Part shown: piece by piece, positions 14,033 to 20,229 of the stretch | How positions within the stretch are numbered: the first letter of the stretch is position 1 | How the letters are laid out: each line of letters begins with the position of its first letter | From: Methanomassiliicoccales archaeon | GTDB taxonomy: Archaea > Thermoplasmatota > Thermoplasmata > SG8-5 | Reading direction: 5' to 3' | Length of the DNA stretch: 29,139 nt | Assembly (NCBI GenBank): GCA_030636255.1 | Contig: DAOVXH010000003.1 | Location: 1 to 29,139 of the forward strand | Program-made: the position numbers and the translations under genes | The notes under the pieces: model-generated | Told to the model about the DNA's origin: nothing | Databases searched by the model: none | What the model saw: only the letters and a program-made list of their open reading frames with translations

Positions 14033-14107
14033 TAGCGGGGAGTCGATTTGAACGACTGATCTTCGGGTTATGAGCCCGATGGGATTTCCTGGCTACCCCA
14101 CCCCGCT
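14033..14107 (-). tRNA. Initiator tRNA-Met (anticodon CAT)
   Basis: The minus strand folds into a full cloverleaf of 75 nt: acceptor AGCGGGG with CCCCGCT, anticodon stem TCGGG with CCCGA around the loop CTCATAA (anticodon CAT), and T arm AGTCG-TTCAAAT-CGACT, discriminator A. The A1:U72 first pair and three consecutive G:C pairs next to the anticodon loop are archaeal initiator features, so this is the initiator rather than an elongator or the isoleucine tRNA with a modified CAT anticodon. CCA is not encoded and no intron is present. Confidence 0.95.
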
Positions 14108-14127
14108 TTTAGGCTTGGAGAAGCCGA

Positions 14128-14137
14128 GTATAATAGG
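14128..14137 (-). promoter_or_regulatory. TATA box of the initiator tRNA
   Basis: Minus-strand CCTATTATAC is centred about 26 nt upstream of the mature tRNA 5' end, so transcription should begin at or near nucleotide 1. A small hairpin (GGCTT-GGAG-AAGCC on the plus strand, 14112-14125) lies between the box and the tRNA. Confidence 0.5.
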
Positions 14138-14173
14138 ATGAAGGTAAAAACCTATCGATTGTTTGGGCAAGGT

Positions 14174-14183
14174 CTTTTTACTC
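14174..14183 (+). promoter_or_regulatory. TATA-like element of the E1-like gene
   Basis: CTTTTTACTC is centred about 25 nt before the ATG at 14203, and no ribosome binding site precedes that ATG. A leaderless transcript is likely. Confidence 0.4.
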
Positions 14184-14202
14184 GAAATACCTTCAGCATC
14201 TC

Positions 14203-14991
14203 ATGGTGGAAGAGTGCATTGCCCCAGGCGATGTAGATGAGGATAGGTTTGACAGGGCCAGAAGAATAAGCTGGCTTGATATTGATTCCATAGCAAAAGC
14301 CAGGGTTTTAATGGTGGGTGCCGGAGCCATTGGTAATGAGGTTGGCAAAAACCTGGTTCTTTCCGGGTTCAGGAACATTACGGTTGTTGATATGGATCGG
14401 GTTGTAAGTTCCAATCTAGCCAGATGTTTGTTCTTTTCAAATGATGATGTGGTTGAGGGGAAATTCAAAGCAGAGCTTGTGGCTAATGGAATGGCTGCTC
14501 TGGATCCTGATGTGAAGGTCAAACCCATTGTTGGCACCATACAGGAGCAGGGCGAGGATTTTATTGCACAATTCGACATTGTCCTTGGGTGCCTGGACAA
14601 TATATTGGCAAGGCTTCATGTGAACTCCCAGTGCTGCTTTCATGGAATACCTTACATTGACGGGGCAATGGATGGTTTCAATGGCAAAGTTCAGGTGATT
14701 CTGCCTGGGCATGGCCCTTGTTTGGAATGTGGAATGAATGATTCACATGCAAAAATTGTGGAACAAAGGTTCAGCTGCACAGGAAATGATATTTCACTGT
14801 TCCTGCCTAAGATAGGGGCTGAAATTACTACTACCAGCATTATTGGAGCTATTATGGTGAGAGAGGCAGTGAAATTAATCTCCAGAAAAAACCAATGGAT
14901 TGTTGAGAATGTGGCCTATTATAATGGAATGAACAATTCCCTGGAAATTTTTCAAATCCAGAAAAATCCAAATTGCTTGAACCATTCTTGA
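14203..14991 (+). CDS. E1-like adenylyltransferase of the ThiF/MoeB/HesA family
   Basis: A 262-residue enzyme expected to adenylate the C-terminal glycine of a ubiquitin-like sulfur carrier (SAMP/ThiS/MoaD type) using ATP. Visible features: the Rossmann P-loop GAGAIG at residues 39-44, the acidic VVDMDRV strand, NLARCLFF (the NLNRQ-like arginine finger region, 71-78), K88 in GKFKAE-like GKFKA, and the aspartate in LGCLDN (132). The structural zinc site appears as CLEC (173, 176) paired with a C-terminal CLNH (258, 261), the last ligand being histidine. C192 in QRFSCTG sits where the catalytic cysteine of E1 and MoeB enzymes is found. Length is normal for MoeB. It lies upstream of the DsrE/TusA operon with its own promoter. 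The carrier protein itself is not in this window. Confidence 0.88.
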   Translation: MVEECIAPGDVDEDRFDRARRISWLDIDSIAKARVLMVGAGAIGNEVGKNLVLSGFRNITVVDMDRVVSSNLARCLFFSNDDVVEGKFKAELVANGMAALDPDVKVKPIVGTIQEQGEDFIAQFDIVLGCLDNILARLHVNSQCCFHGIPYIDGAMDGFNGKVQVILPGHGPCLECGMNDSHAKIVEQRFSCTGNDISLFLPKIGAEITTTSIIGAIMVREAVKLISRKNQWIVENVAYYNGMNNSLEIFQIQKNPNCLNHS

Positions 14992-15014
14992 TTTCTAGTA
15001 ATATTTTACAGGGG

Positions 15015-15088
15015 CATATTTTATTAAGGTGGTTGTGTATAGTTGTGTCAATACGTTGCACAGCTAAATGAGGTGGTATAATAACTGA
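15015..15088 (+). promoter_or_regulatory. Promoter and leader of the DsrE/TusA operon, with a six-codon upstream ORF
   Basis: CATATTTTATTAAGG (15015-15029) is a TATA candidate giving a start near 15048. A strong ribosome binding site, GAGGTGG, lies at 15070-15076, but no ATG, GTG or TTG follows at the proper distance in the DsrE frame; the codons there are ATA ATA ACT. An ATG at 15068 opens a different frame of only six codons (MRWYNN) that ends at 15088, 20 nt before the TTG at 15108. Confidence 0.45.
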
Positions 15089-15107
15089 TCCTAGTAAATT
15101 TGATAGT

Positions 15108-15440
15108 TTGGGTATAGTAATCGCACATACGGCAGCAGTTCATGAAGGTGCCAATCAAGCAGTGAATCTTGGGCTTGAGGCAATGAAAAGAGGAAAGCGT
15201 GTTGGATTTTTCCTTCTCTCTGATGGTGTTTTTAATGCTATTCGGGGGTCTGGAGACGTGGCAGCAGGCCTTGGCCAGGCAATATCTGGTGGTGGCAAGG
15301 TGTTCCTGAGTGAGGAACATTTATTGGGTGCGGGAATTCCTGGGGAAAAGCTCATTCCAGGCACAGAAACAGTGAAAAAGGCCTATGAGGAACTTGTAGA
15401 CCTTATCATGGAAGACTGGGACAGGGTGATAATATGTTAG
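15108..15440 (+). CDS. DsrE-like sulfur-relay family protein without the usual active-site cysteine
   Basis: A small cytosolic DsrE/TusD-fold protein of 110 residues as counted from the TTG at 15108. The fold pattern is visible: strand LGIVIAHT, helix with NLGLEAMKRGKRVG, strand FFLLSDGVFNAI, and the strand-loop GGKVFLSEEHLLGAGI. In TusD/DsrE the loop after that strand carries the sulfur-accepting cysteine; here it reads SEEHLL, and the only cysteine is the final residue. The reading frame stays open upstream to a stop at 15069-15071, so the protein may begin at an ATA at 15081, which stands 4 nt after GAGGTGG; that would add TDPSKFDS-type residues. The next gene starts 7 bp before this one ends. 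It is probably a non-catalytic subunit of a DsrEFH/TusBCD-like complex. Confidence 0.78.
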   Translation: MGIVIAHTAAVHEGANQAVNLGLEAMKRGKRVGFFLLSDGVFNAIRGSGDVAAGLGQAISGGGKVFLSEEHLLGAGIPGEKLIPGTETVKKAYEELVDLIMEDWDRVIIC

Positions 15441-15799
15441 AGGAGAAGGATAAAACACTCTCGATATTGTTGCTCAGGGGACCATATGTCTCGGAATATG
15501 CAGAGATAGCCTCGAAACTGGCCCTAACAGCCAGAAAGAAGGGGTACAAGGTGAATATGTTCCTCTATCTGGATGCGGCCTGGCTGCAACATATAAAGGA
15601 ATTCAAGAGTTTTTCAAATCCTGGGGACTGGATAAAACGTGCCATGCGCAAGGGCGCCGTTGTAAAGTCATGCCAGAGATGTTCCGAGGCCCGAGATCTT
15701 ACGCCGGATGACACAATCAAGGGAATTGAACAGTCTGGCCTATACAGCTTCGTTGACATGTTGGCTGAATCTGATAGGGTTTTGACATTTATTGGATAG
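15434..15799 (+). CDS. DsrE-like protein carrying the candidate catalytic cysteine pair
   Basis: A 121-residue DsrE/F-fold protein: strand SILLLRGPYV, helix EYAEIASKLALTARKKGY, strand KVNMFLYLDAAWL, then GAVVKSCQRCSEARDL. The C80-x2-C83 pair sits at the position of the sulfur-accepting cysteine of TusD/DsrE (strand, Cys, then an R/G loop). Among the three consecutive small DsrE-like proteins here it is the only one with a cysteine there, so it is the likely persulfide-carrying subunit. It overlaps the previous gene by 7 bp and the next starts 8 nt after its stop. The role in sulfur transfer follows from the family and the neighbours and is not proven by sequence. Confidence 0.82.
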   Translation: MLEEKDKTLSILLLRGPYVSEYAEIASKLALTARKKGYKVNMFLYLDAAWLQHIKEFKSFSNPGDWIKRAMRKGAVVKSCQRCSEARDLTPDDTIKGIEQSGLYSFVDMLAESDRVLTFIG

Positions 15800-15807
15800 G
15801 TGATAAA

Positions 15808-16173
15808 ATGGCTATGAAAAAGAAAATATTGATTGCAATGATGCATGGAACCTATGGCCATCATGATGATTGTTACGGAGCAATCCAGCTGGCAAATGCC
15901 ATTGTGGCCAAGGGCGGAGAAGTTACTCTATTCCTGAGAAGTGATGGGGTTTTCTTCGCAATGAAAGGTCAGGATCCCACTGACCTCGGTCTTCCGAATA
16001 ATCTTGATGAGATTTCAGATTTTCTGGAGCTTGGAGGGATAATAAAGGTTGACTCAAATGCACTGGCTTCGCGAGGTCTTGAGCCGGGGGACCTTATCGA
16101 AGAGGCAGAAATCATGGAAAGTTCCCTGGCTATTGAATTGATTGAACAGCATGAGTTCTGTTTGACATTCTAG
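15808..16173 (+). CDS. DsrE-like sulfur-relay family protein, third subunit
   Basis: A 121-residue protein with the DsrE pattern ILIAMMHGTYGHHDDCYGA, helix, strand GGEVTLFLRSDGVFFAM, then GIIKVDSNALASRGLEPGDL. The segment KVDSNALASRGL aligns with the catalytic loop of relatives (strand-Cys-x-x-C-x-x-RG) but has Ser-Asn-Ala where a cysteine is expected. Cysteines remain at residue 22 and near the C-terminus (EFCLTF). GGTGATAAA lies immediately before the ATG. With the two preceding genes it makes a DsrE/F/H-like trio of similar size. The next gene, tusA-like, begins 15 nt after its stop. Confidence 0.8.
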   Translation: MAMKKKILIAMMHGTYGHHDDCYGAIQLANAIVAKGGEVTLFLRSDGVFFAMKGQDPTDLGLPNNLDEISDFLELGGIIKVDSNALASRGLEPGDLIEEAEIMESSLAIELIEQHEFCLTF

Positions 16174-16188
16174 AAAGGAGTGAATGAA

Positions 16189-16416
16189 ATGAAAGAAGAT
16201 ATGAGGATTTCAACGCAGGGGTTAAATTGCCCAAAACCGTTGATAGAAACTAGAAAAGCGCTGAGAAAATTGACCAAGGGCCAGGTACTTGTAGTCGAAG
16301 GAGACCATGGGGTTTCCAAGGACGAAATTCCACAGGCAGCCGCAGATACTGGGGACGAAGTATTGTCTGTTGAGGAAAAAGGCTCTATCTGGATAATCAC
16401 CATAAAGAAGGGATAA
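16189..16416 (+). CDS. tusA: TusA/SirA family sulfur carrier protein
   Basis: A 75-residue two-layer alpha/beta sulfur carrier. The diagnostic motif GLNCPKPLIETRKAL (the C-P-x-P signature) places the persulfide cysteine at residue 14, and the remaining pattern (KGQVLVVEGDHGVSKDEIP, then SIWIITIKKG) is typical. TusA passes sulfane sulfur between DsrE-like complexes and acceptors in tRNA thiolation, molybdopterin or Fe-S pathways. Start: AAAGGAGTG at 16174-16182 is 6 nt before the ATG at 16189. An in-frame GTG at 16180 overlaps that ribosome binding site and is less likely. It is embedded in the DsrE operon, with 2 nt between it and the DsrE2-type gene. Confidence 0.92.
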   Translation: MKEDMRISTQGLNCPKPLIETRKALRKLTKGQVLVVEGDHGVSKDEIPQAAADTGDEVLSVEEKGSIWIITIKKG

Positions 16417-16418
16417 TC

Positions 16419-16841
16419 ATGGCAGAAACAAAATCAATGAGCATAATCCTTCACAGTAATGACCTTGACAAGGCCATGGCTGCATTCATACTGGCAGCCG
16501 GGGCAGCGGCAAAGGGCATGGATGTTACCATGTTCTTTACGTTCTGGGGCCTGTTTGCAGTAAAGAAAGGCGGTGCTGACAAGTCAAAGTTATCCAAGAT
16601 GAATATGGGCGGCCTGGGCACCAAGATGATGAAAGGAGTTATGAAGAAGAACAATGTTGCTACTCTCACGGAGCTAATGTCAGATTGTAAGGATCTGGGC
16701 GTTAGGTTTGTGGCCTGTGAGATGACTATGGAACTCATGAACGTCCCAAAGGAACTGCTGATATCTGAGGTCACCGAGGTTGGTGGTGTCGGTACATATC
16801 TGGATGCAGCTTCAGAGGGAAATGTGAACCTGTTTATCTAA
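16419..16841 (+). CDS. DsrE2-like protein (DsrE/DsrF/TusD superfamily)
   Basis: A 140-residue protein with the DsrE2 layout: SIILHSNDLDKAMAAFILA at the start, the characteristic MFFTFWGLFAVKK strand near 38-50, and VRFVACEMTMELMNVPKE near 95-112 with the conserved cysteine C100 in the A-C-E-M-T-M loop (relatives read A-C-x-M-S-M). The end, VGTYLDAASEGNVNLFI, is also family-typical. An extra cysteine (C90) lies ten residues earlier. DsrE2 proteins accompany TusA and rhodanese genes in sulfur-oxidising and sulfur-mobilising microbes. Here it follows tusA by 2 nt, so co-translation is likely. It lacks the extra membrane helices seen in some relatives. Confidence 0.88.
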   Translation: MAETKSMSIILHSNDLDKAMAAFILAAGAAAKGMDVTMFFTFWGLFAVKKGGADKSKLSKMNMGGLGTKMMKGVMKKNNVATLTELMSDCKDLGVRFVACEMTMELMNVPKELLISEVTEVGGVGTYLDAASEGNVNLFI

Positions 16842-16856
16842 ATTGGATGTGCAACC

Positions 16857-17231
16857 ATGCTTCAGCAATTCAGTAAAATCTCCAAAATGTCAAAGAAAGA
16901 CAGACTTGATTGTGTTGACGTTATAGGTTGTATCTTCAACCTGACTCTCACAGACCGGTCTGTCTTCGAATCATTGAAAACAGACCAGGGCACAACAGCC
17001 CTGGGGGTTGCCGAAATAATTGAAAGGGACAGGTCAACTGCACACAGGAGCCTGGAGAAATTGGTTGCATGTGGCCTTTGCAAGAAGGAAAAATCATCCA
17101 ATGGAACACGGGGCTATTCATATGTTTATACAAGAATATCTGACCTGGATCTCTATCTCATGGCAAAATCCAATATTGATAAGTGTTATGAAAAAATAGA
17201 AAATGCCCTTGAAACCCTTAGGGAAGATTGA
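16857..17231 (+). CDS. Small winged-helix regulator with a CxxC, end of the sulfur-relay operon
   Basis: A 124-residue DNA-binding protein of the TrmB/ArsR type. The winged helix lies at about residues 35-95: LGVAEIIERDRSTAHRSLE (turn and recognition helix), KLVACGLCKKEKSS, and the wing RGYSYVYTRI. A C-terminal helix (IDKCYEKIENALETL) probably forms the dimer. The C-x2-C in ACGLC, right after the recognition helix, plus cysteines near residues 19 and 25 and in the dimer helix, could make it respond to thiol, persulfide or metal state; this is inference. It follows the DsrE2-type gene by 15 nt, which suggests it regulates this operon. A weak GGATGTG precedes the ATG. Confidence 0.75.
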   Translation: MLQQFSKISKMSKKDRLDCVDVIGCIFNLTLTDRSVFESLKTDQGTTALGVAEIIERDRSTAHRSLEKLVACGLCKKEKSSNGTRGYSYVYTRISDLDLYLMAKSNIDKCYEKIENALETLRED

Positions 17232-17239
17232 AAATTCTT

Positions 17240-17264
17240 AGAAAGGGAACCCTGTGTGCTTTCT
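17240..17264. terminator. Weak convergent terminator candidate
   Basis: AGAAAG (17240-17245) pairs with CTTTCT (17259-17264) in the 60-nt gap between the convergent regulator and glycosyltransferase genes. No strong T tract follows on either side. Confidence 0.3.
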
Positions 17265-17291
17265 ATAACGGCTCGGTACAATCATTGGCAA

Positions 17292-17990
17292 TTATTGATT
17301 TATTCGTTCTATTAATAGCCGAAGCCAGATCTTTGCACCGTCTTTCAAAGCGCTCAATTTATTGGAGTTTGGTCTCTTACCATACTTGATGTTTATCTCG
17401 CCTACATTGAAGCCGGATTTTATGCATTTTGCATACATTTCCGCCTCTATGTCAAAATGTGGTGACTCGAGGTCAAGTGCATGTATAACCTCGTCTGTGA
17501 AGCCCCACAATCCTGTGCAAACATCAGATACCTTGTGCCCGTTGGGGAATAATATATTCGCTGTCTGGGTCAATGCGACATTGCCCATAAAGTTCAGCCT
17601 TGTCATTGCACCGGCCTTTATGCAACCATTGAGCCTGGAGCCCATGACAACATCATAAGTTCCTGATTCCATTGGTGGAAGCATTTTTAAAATTTCCCTT
17701 GGGTCGTAGGTGTCGTCTGCATCCAGCATGAAGAGATATCGGCCATCAAATTCCTCGAAAGCTGTCTGAACAGCATTTCCTTTGCCTATTCCCTTCTGCT
17801 TTAGGAGTCTAGCACCCATGGCTGAAGCAATATCGCAGGTTCCGTCCTTACTGTGTCCGTCCACGACCACGACATCGACCTTGTAACCAAGGTCCGTCAG
17901 CTCTTGTTTCGGTATCTTGCTTATCACGCTTCCGATAGTTTCTGCTTCATCAAGCGCTGGCAAGAGAATCGATATGTTATTGTTAGACAT
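17292..17990 (-). CDS. GT2 family glycosyltransferase, dolichyl-phosphate sugar transferase type
   Basis: A 232-residue GT-A fold enzyme: SILLPALDEAETIGSVI at the start, VVVVDGHSKDGT (nucleotide-sugar binding aspartate), GKGNAVQTAF, and the metal-binding D-x-D in FMLDADDTYDP near residue 98. SDVCTGLWGF and PHFDIEAEM are typical of polyprenyl-phosphate mannosyl/glucosyltransferase-like members. There are no C-terminal membrane helices. Such enzymes load a sugar onto a dolichyl-type lipid for surface glycosylation, which fits the DUF368 gene elsewhere in the window. Start: an ATG at 18023 would add 11 residues, but TATA elements at about 18041-18047 and 18024-18034 put the transcript start near or after it, and GGATG precedes the ATG at 17990. 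The smaller form is preferred. Confidence 0.85.
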   Translation of the reverse strand: MSNNNISILLPALDEAETIGSVISKIPKQELTDLGYKVDVVVVDGHSKDGTCDIASAMGARLLKQKGIGKGNAVQTAFEEFDGRYLFMLDADDTYDPREILKMLPPMESGTYDVVMGSRLNGCIKAGAMTRLNFMGNVALTQTANILFPNGHKVSDVCTGLWGFTDEVIHALDLESPHFDIEAEMYAKCIKSGFNVGEINIKYGKRPNSNKLSALKDGAKIWLRLLIERINQ

Positions 17991-18023
17991 ATGCGCATCC
18001 CAATAATACCGATTATAAGACAT

Positions 18024-18060
18024 ATTATTTAAACGTATCTATATATTCCGACAATTGTCG
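18024..18060 (-). promoter_or_regulatory. Glycosyltransferase promoter with a 12-bp perfect palindrome
   Basis: CGACAATTGTCG at 18049-18060 is its own reverse complement. It sits immediately upstream of minus-strand TATA elements (AATATATAG at about 18040-18048 and TTTAAATAATA at 18024-18034). That position suits a regulator or activator site, and it lies between two divergent genes, one of which encodes a DNA-binding protein. Confidence 0.45.
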
Positions 18061-18134
18061 AACTTATAATGTGACTGGCTATCTATATAATTCGCTTCTT
18101 TAGTATTTAAATAATCAATGATTTTCCTGGAAAA

Positions 18135-18144
18135 GTATTATATG
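18135..18144 (+). promoter_or_regulatory. TATA box of the COG1395-type regulator
   Basis: GTATTATATG is centred 28-29 nt before the ATG at 18168, and no ribosome binding site lies between, so a leaderless transcript is expected. Confidence 0.5.
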
Positions 18145-18167
18145 GAAGTTCATGTCTTTATCAAAAT

Positions 18168-19103
18168 ATGGCCTCAAGGGAAATCCTGCTAAAAGAAGTG
18201 CATGAACTACTTCAGAACAGTGGATTTGCCACCTCGGATCCCAAGGATTTAATTCATGCAGGATTTGATATTGTTGCAAGGAAAGACCGTATTATTTTGA
18301 TAGTCAAGATAGTGGCAAATGCCAGCTCAATAAATCATGACGCTGTTGCAGGCATATCCACCCTGGCTATGGCCGTTGATGGGGCCTCCTTGATAATTGC
18401 CCTGAAATCCGGTGCCGAGCCTGTAGAGGATGGAGTTATGTATACCAGGGCCGGAATTCCGCTTCTCTCACCTCAGACATTCTATGACCTTATTGTTGAG
18501 GGGGTGCCTCCGCTTGTCTACGCAGCCAGTGGAGGATATTATGTGAGCGTGGACTCGGAAATGCTCAAAAAGGCAAGACAGGGAGGGATGTCCCTTGGAG
18601 AACTGGCCGAGATGGGGGGAGTCAGCCGTCGCACTATCCGAATGTATGAGGACGGAATGAGCGCAAAACTGGAGGTTGCAATACGACTTGAGGAAAAGAT
18701 GGGCATTGAGCTTATTATTCCAGCAGACCCGTTGGCCTCCGAAGCTGAAAAGCCAGAAGAGGCCGAAGAAAGCATTGCTGAAGGGCTTGCCAGGGACATT
18801 TTTCTAAGGCTTCATGAGATTGGTTACTCGGTCAAACAGGCCAATCGCTGTCCCTTTGATGCGGTTACCCGGGATAAGCAGACCATTCTTTTCACAGGAA
18901 TAGGCCAGAAAGATTCGGACCTTGTTCGCAGGGCAAGGATTATTTCCAATCTATCAAAAATACTTGATAAGCATTCAGTAATATTCGTGGATAAAATAGG
19001 CAGTAAGGTGAACCTAGGCGGGACACCTGTCATTGGTTGCGAGGAACTGAACAAGGCCCAGGATAAAAAGAAAATAATGGAAATGATAGAGGAGAGATTG
19101 TAA
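18168..19103 (+). CDS. Archaeal HTH-type transcriptional regulator (COG1395 family)
   Basis: A 311-residue protein with the architecture of the widespread archaeal COG1395 family. An N-terminal alpha/beta domain (about 1-120: AGFDIVARKDRIILIVKIV) looks like a nuclease-fold relative. Then comes an XRE-type helix-turn-helix at about 132-165 (KKARQGGMSLGELAEMGG, VSRRTIRMYEDGM). A second copy of the same alpha/beta fold occupies about 205-311 (CPFDAVTRDKQTILFTGI, VIFVDKIGSKVNLGG). The two alpha/beta domains look like diverged repeats of one another. Targets are unknown. Its stop codon shares one base with the next start (TAATG), so the two genes are translationally coupled. Confidence 0.85.
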   Translation: MASREILLKEVHELLQNSGFATSDPKDLIHAGFDIVARKDRIILIVKIVANASSINHDAVAGISTLAMAVDGASLIIALKSGAEPVEDGVMYTRAGIPLLSPQTFYDLIVEGVPPLVYAASGGYYVSVDSEMLKKARQGGMSLGELAEMGGVSRRTIRMYEDGMSAKLEVAIRLEEKMGIELIIPADPLASEAEKPEEAEESIAEGLARDIFLRLHEIGYSVKQANRCPFDAVTRDKQTILFTGIGQKDSDLVRRARIISNLSKILDKHSVIFVDKIGSKVNLGGTPVIGCEELNKAQDKKKIMEMIEERL

Positions 19104-19741
19104 TGACTGGACAAATATTTCTTATTGGTGCTGTTCGAGGGCTAGTTTCCGAGGGGGAATTGGTTGTGGAAGCAATCAAGGATGTTCAGCCCAATATAAT
19201 TGGACTATCAATCTCAACAGAATCCATTCAGGCAATGGCAGAGCATTTGAAAACAAATACTGAACTTCCAGAGCCGGCTAACTTTGAAGAAGAAATGTAC
19301 ATTGAAGGGCTTTCCGAGTTTGGAGAGGTCATTAGACCGCCGCCATGCTTCTCCGAGGCCTGGAAATTGTCTCAGAACAATGGCACAATCTTGAAGGGCC
19401 TAGACATGGATGATGAACACTTTTCCTCGGCATTCTGCAAATACATAAACAGCATAGAAATGATTCGCCAGGGACGATGCAATAAGAAATGGGCCAGGCA
19501 TGGTTATGTCTCTGAAACCCCACAGGAATTTGTGCTGGAATGGGACAATGTTATCAATTGGCTCCAGGGATACAAGAACCTTGAACTGGCAAGAGAAAGA
19601 TGGATAGCAAAAGGAATCTCCAAGTTATCTGAGAAGCATGAAAAGGTTCTGGCCATTGTCGAGTTCGAGCGTTTTGCAGGGGTGAAAAAGGCCCTTGACG
19701 AACTGGAATGCGATTATCATACTGCAGACAGTGAGAGCTGA
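19103..19741 (+). CDS. Conserved-looking protein of unknown function coupled to the COG1395-type regulator
   Basis: A 212-residue soluble protein that I cannot assign. The N-terminus (GQIFLIGAVRG, then IKDVQPNIIGLSISTESIQAMAEHL) resembles the first strand and helix of TraB/PrgY-type proteins, with a strand, a G-A-V-R-G turn and an IGLSIS strand. The rest is helical, with acidic patches, a Pro-Pro-Pro-Cys segment near 78, and KWARHGYVSETPQEFVLEWDN in the middle. The ending returns to an alpha/beta pattern (HEKVLAIVEFERFAGVKKAL), as if closing a Rossmann-like sheet. GGAGAG lies about 8 nt before the ATG, inside the upstream gene. The one-base overlap with the regulator suggests a shared job, perhaps a sensing partner. 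Its 3' end overlaps the convergent pilin-like gene by 25 bp. Confidence 0.7.
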   Translation: MTGQIFLIGAVRGLVSEGELVVEAIKDVQPNIIGLSISTESIQAMAEHLKTNTELPEPANFEEEMYIEGLSEFGEVIRPPPCFSEAWKLSQNNGTILKGLDMDDEHFSSAFCKYINSIEMIRQGRCNKKWARHGYVSETPQEFVLEWDNVINWLQGYKNLELARERWIAKGISKLSEKHEKVLAIVEFERFAGVKKALDELECDYHTADSES

Positions 19742-20229
19742 ATAAAATTATCCGGTGCCAGTCCATCATCGTTCAAGTCTGATTCGTGAGTTAAACATTC
19801 CACAATTATCTCATACTGACCAGACATTAAAATAAACGCGCTGCCATCAATCGATATCATTGGCACATTTGGAGATTTTAAAACTGTAGGTACCTCCTGC
19901 ATTCCGTTTATTGTATATCGAATTACAGAAGAGTAATTACCTCCTGGTTCGTCGCCAAATTTTACATTATCGATAGATGTGAACGCACCATTATTTGCAT
20001 TGAATTCAACTATTGCGCGGTTTCCTGGCCCTGAAACATAAATCATCTGGATAGTGGCAATTATTTCACTAATCTCAGAGCGAATTTCATTCTCAACCTT
20101 TGATTTATCATAGGTATGAAGAGCGCCGAACATCAAGGGAATGGTTATGGCCAGCACTACGGCTGTGATTATTAATTGAAGCGGCAGTCCCTCTACAGAG
20201 GCATGGCTGTTCTGAGAAATTCTCATCAT
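19717..20229 (-). CDS. Type IV pilin-like protein with class III signal peptide
   Basis: A 170-residue protein whose N-terminus (NSHASVEGLPLQLIITAVVLAI up to a hydrophobic helix at about 13-36) has the archaeal class III arrangement: a short polar leader, a small residue at the cleavage point (likely SHAS or A just before VEGLP), then a hydrophobic assembly helix. The head domain is beta-rich (IYVSGPGNRAIVEFNANNG, YEIIVECLTHESD). It shares the V-E-G-L-P-L-Q-L-I-I block with the gene just upstream. The start overlaps that gene's stop (ATGA at 20226-20229). It would be processed by a PibD-like peptidase and assembled into a pilus-like structure or a surface complex. No pilus ATPase or PibD gene is in the window. 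Confidence 0.78.
   Translation of the reverse strand: MMRISQNSHASVEGLPLQLIITAVVLAITIPLMFGALHTYDKSKVENEIRSEISEIIATIQMIYVSGPGNRAIVEFNANNGAFTSIDNVKFGDEPGGNYSSVIRYTINGMQEVPTVLKSPNVPMISIDGSAFILMSGQYEIIVECLTHESDLNDDGLAPDNFIQLSLSAV

Noticed and set aside
14033..14107. Elongator tRNA-Met or isoleucine tRNA with CAT anticodon
   Set aside because: The A1:U72 pair and the three G:C pairs by the anticodon loop are initiator features.
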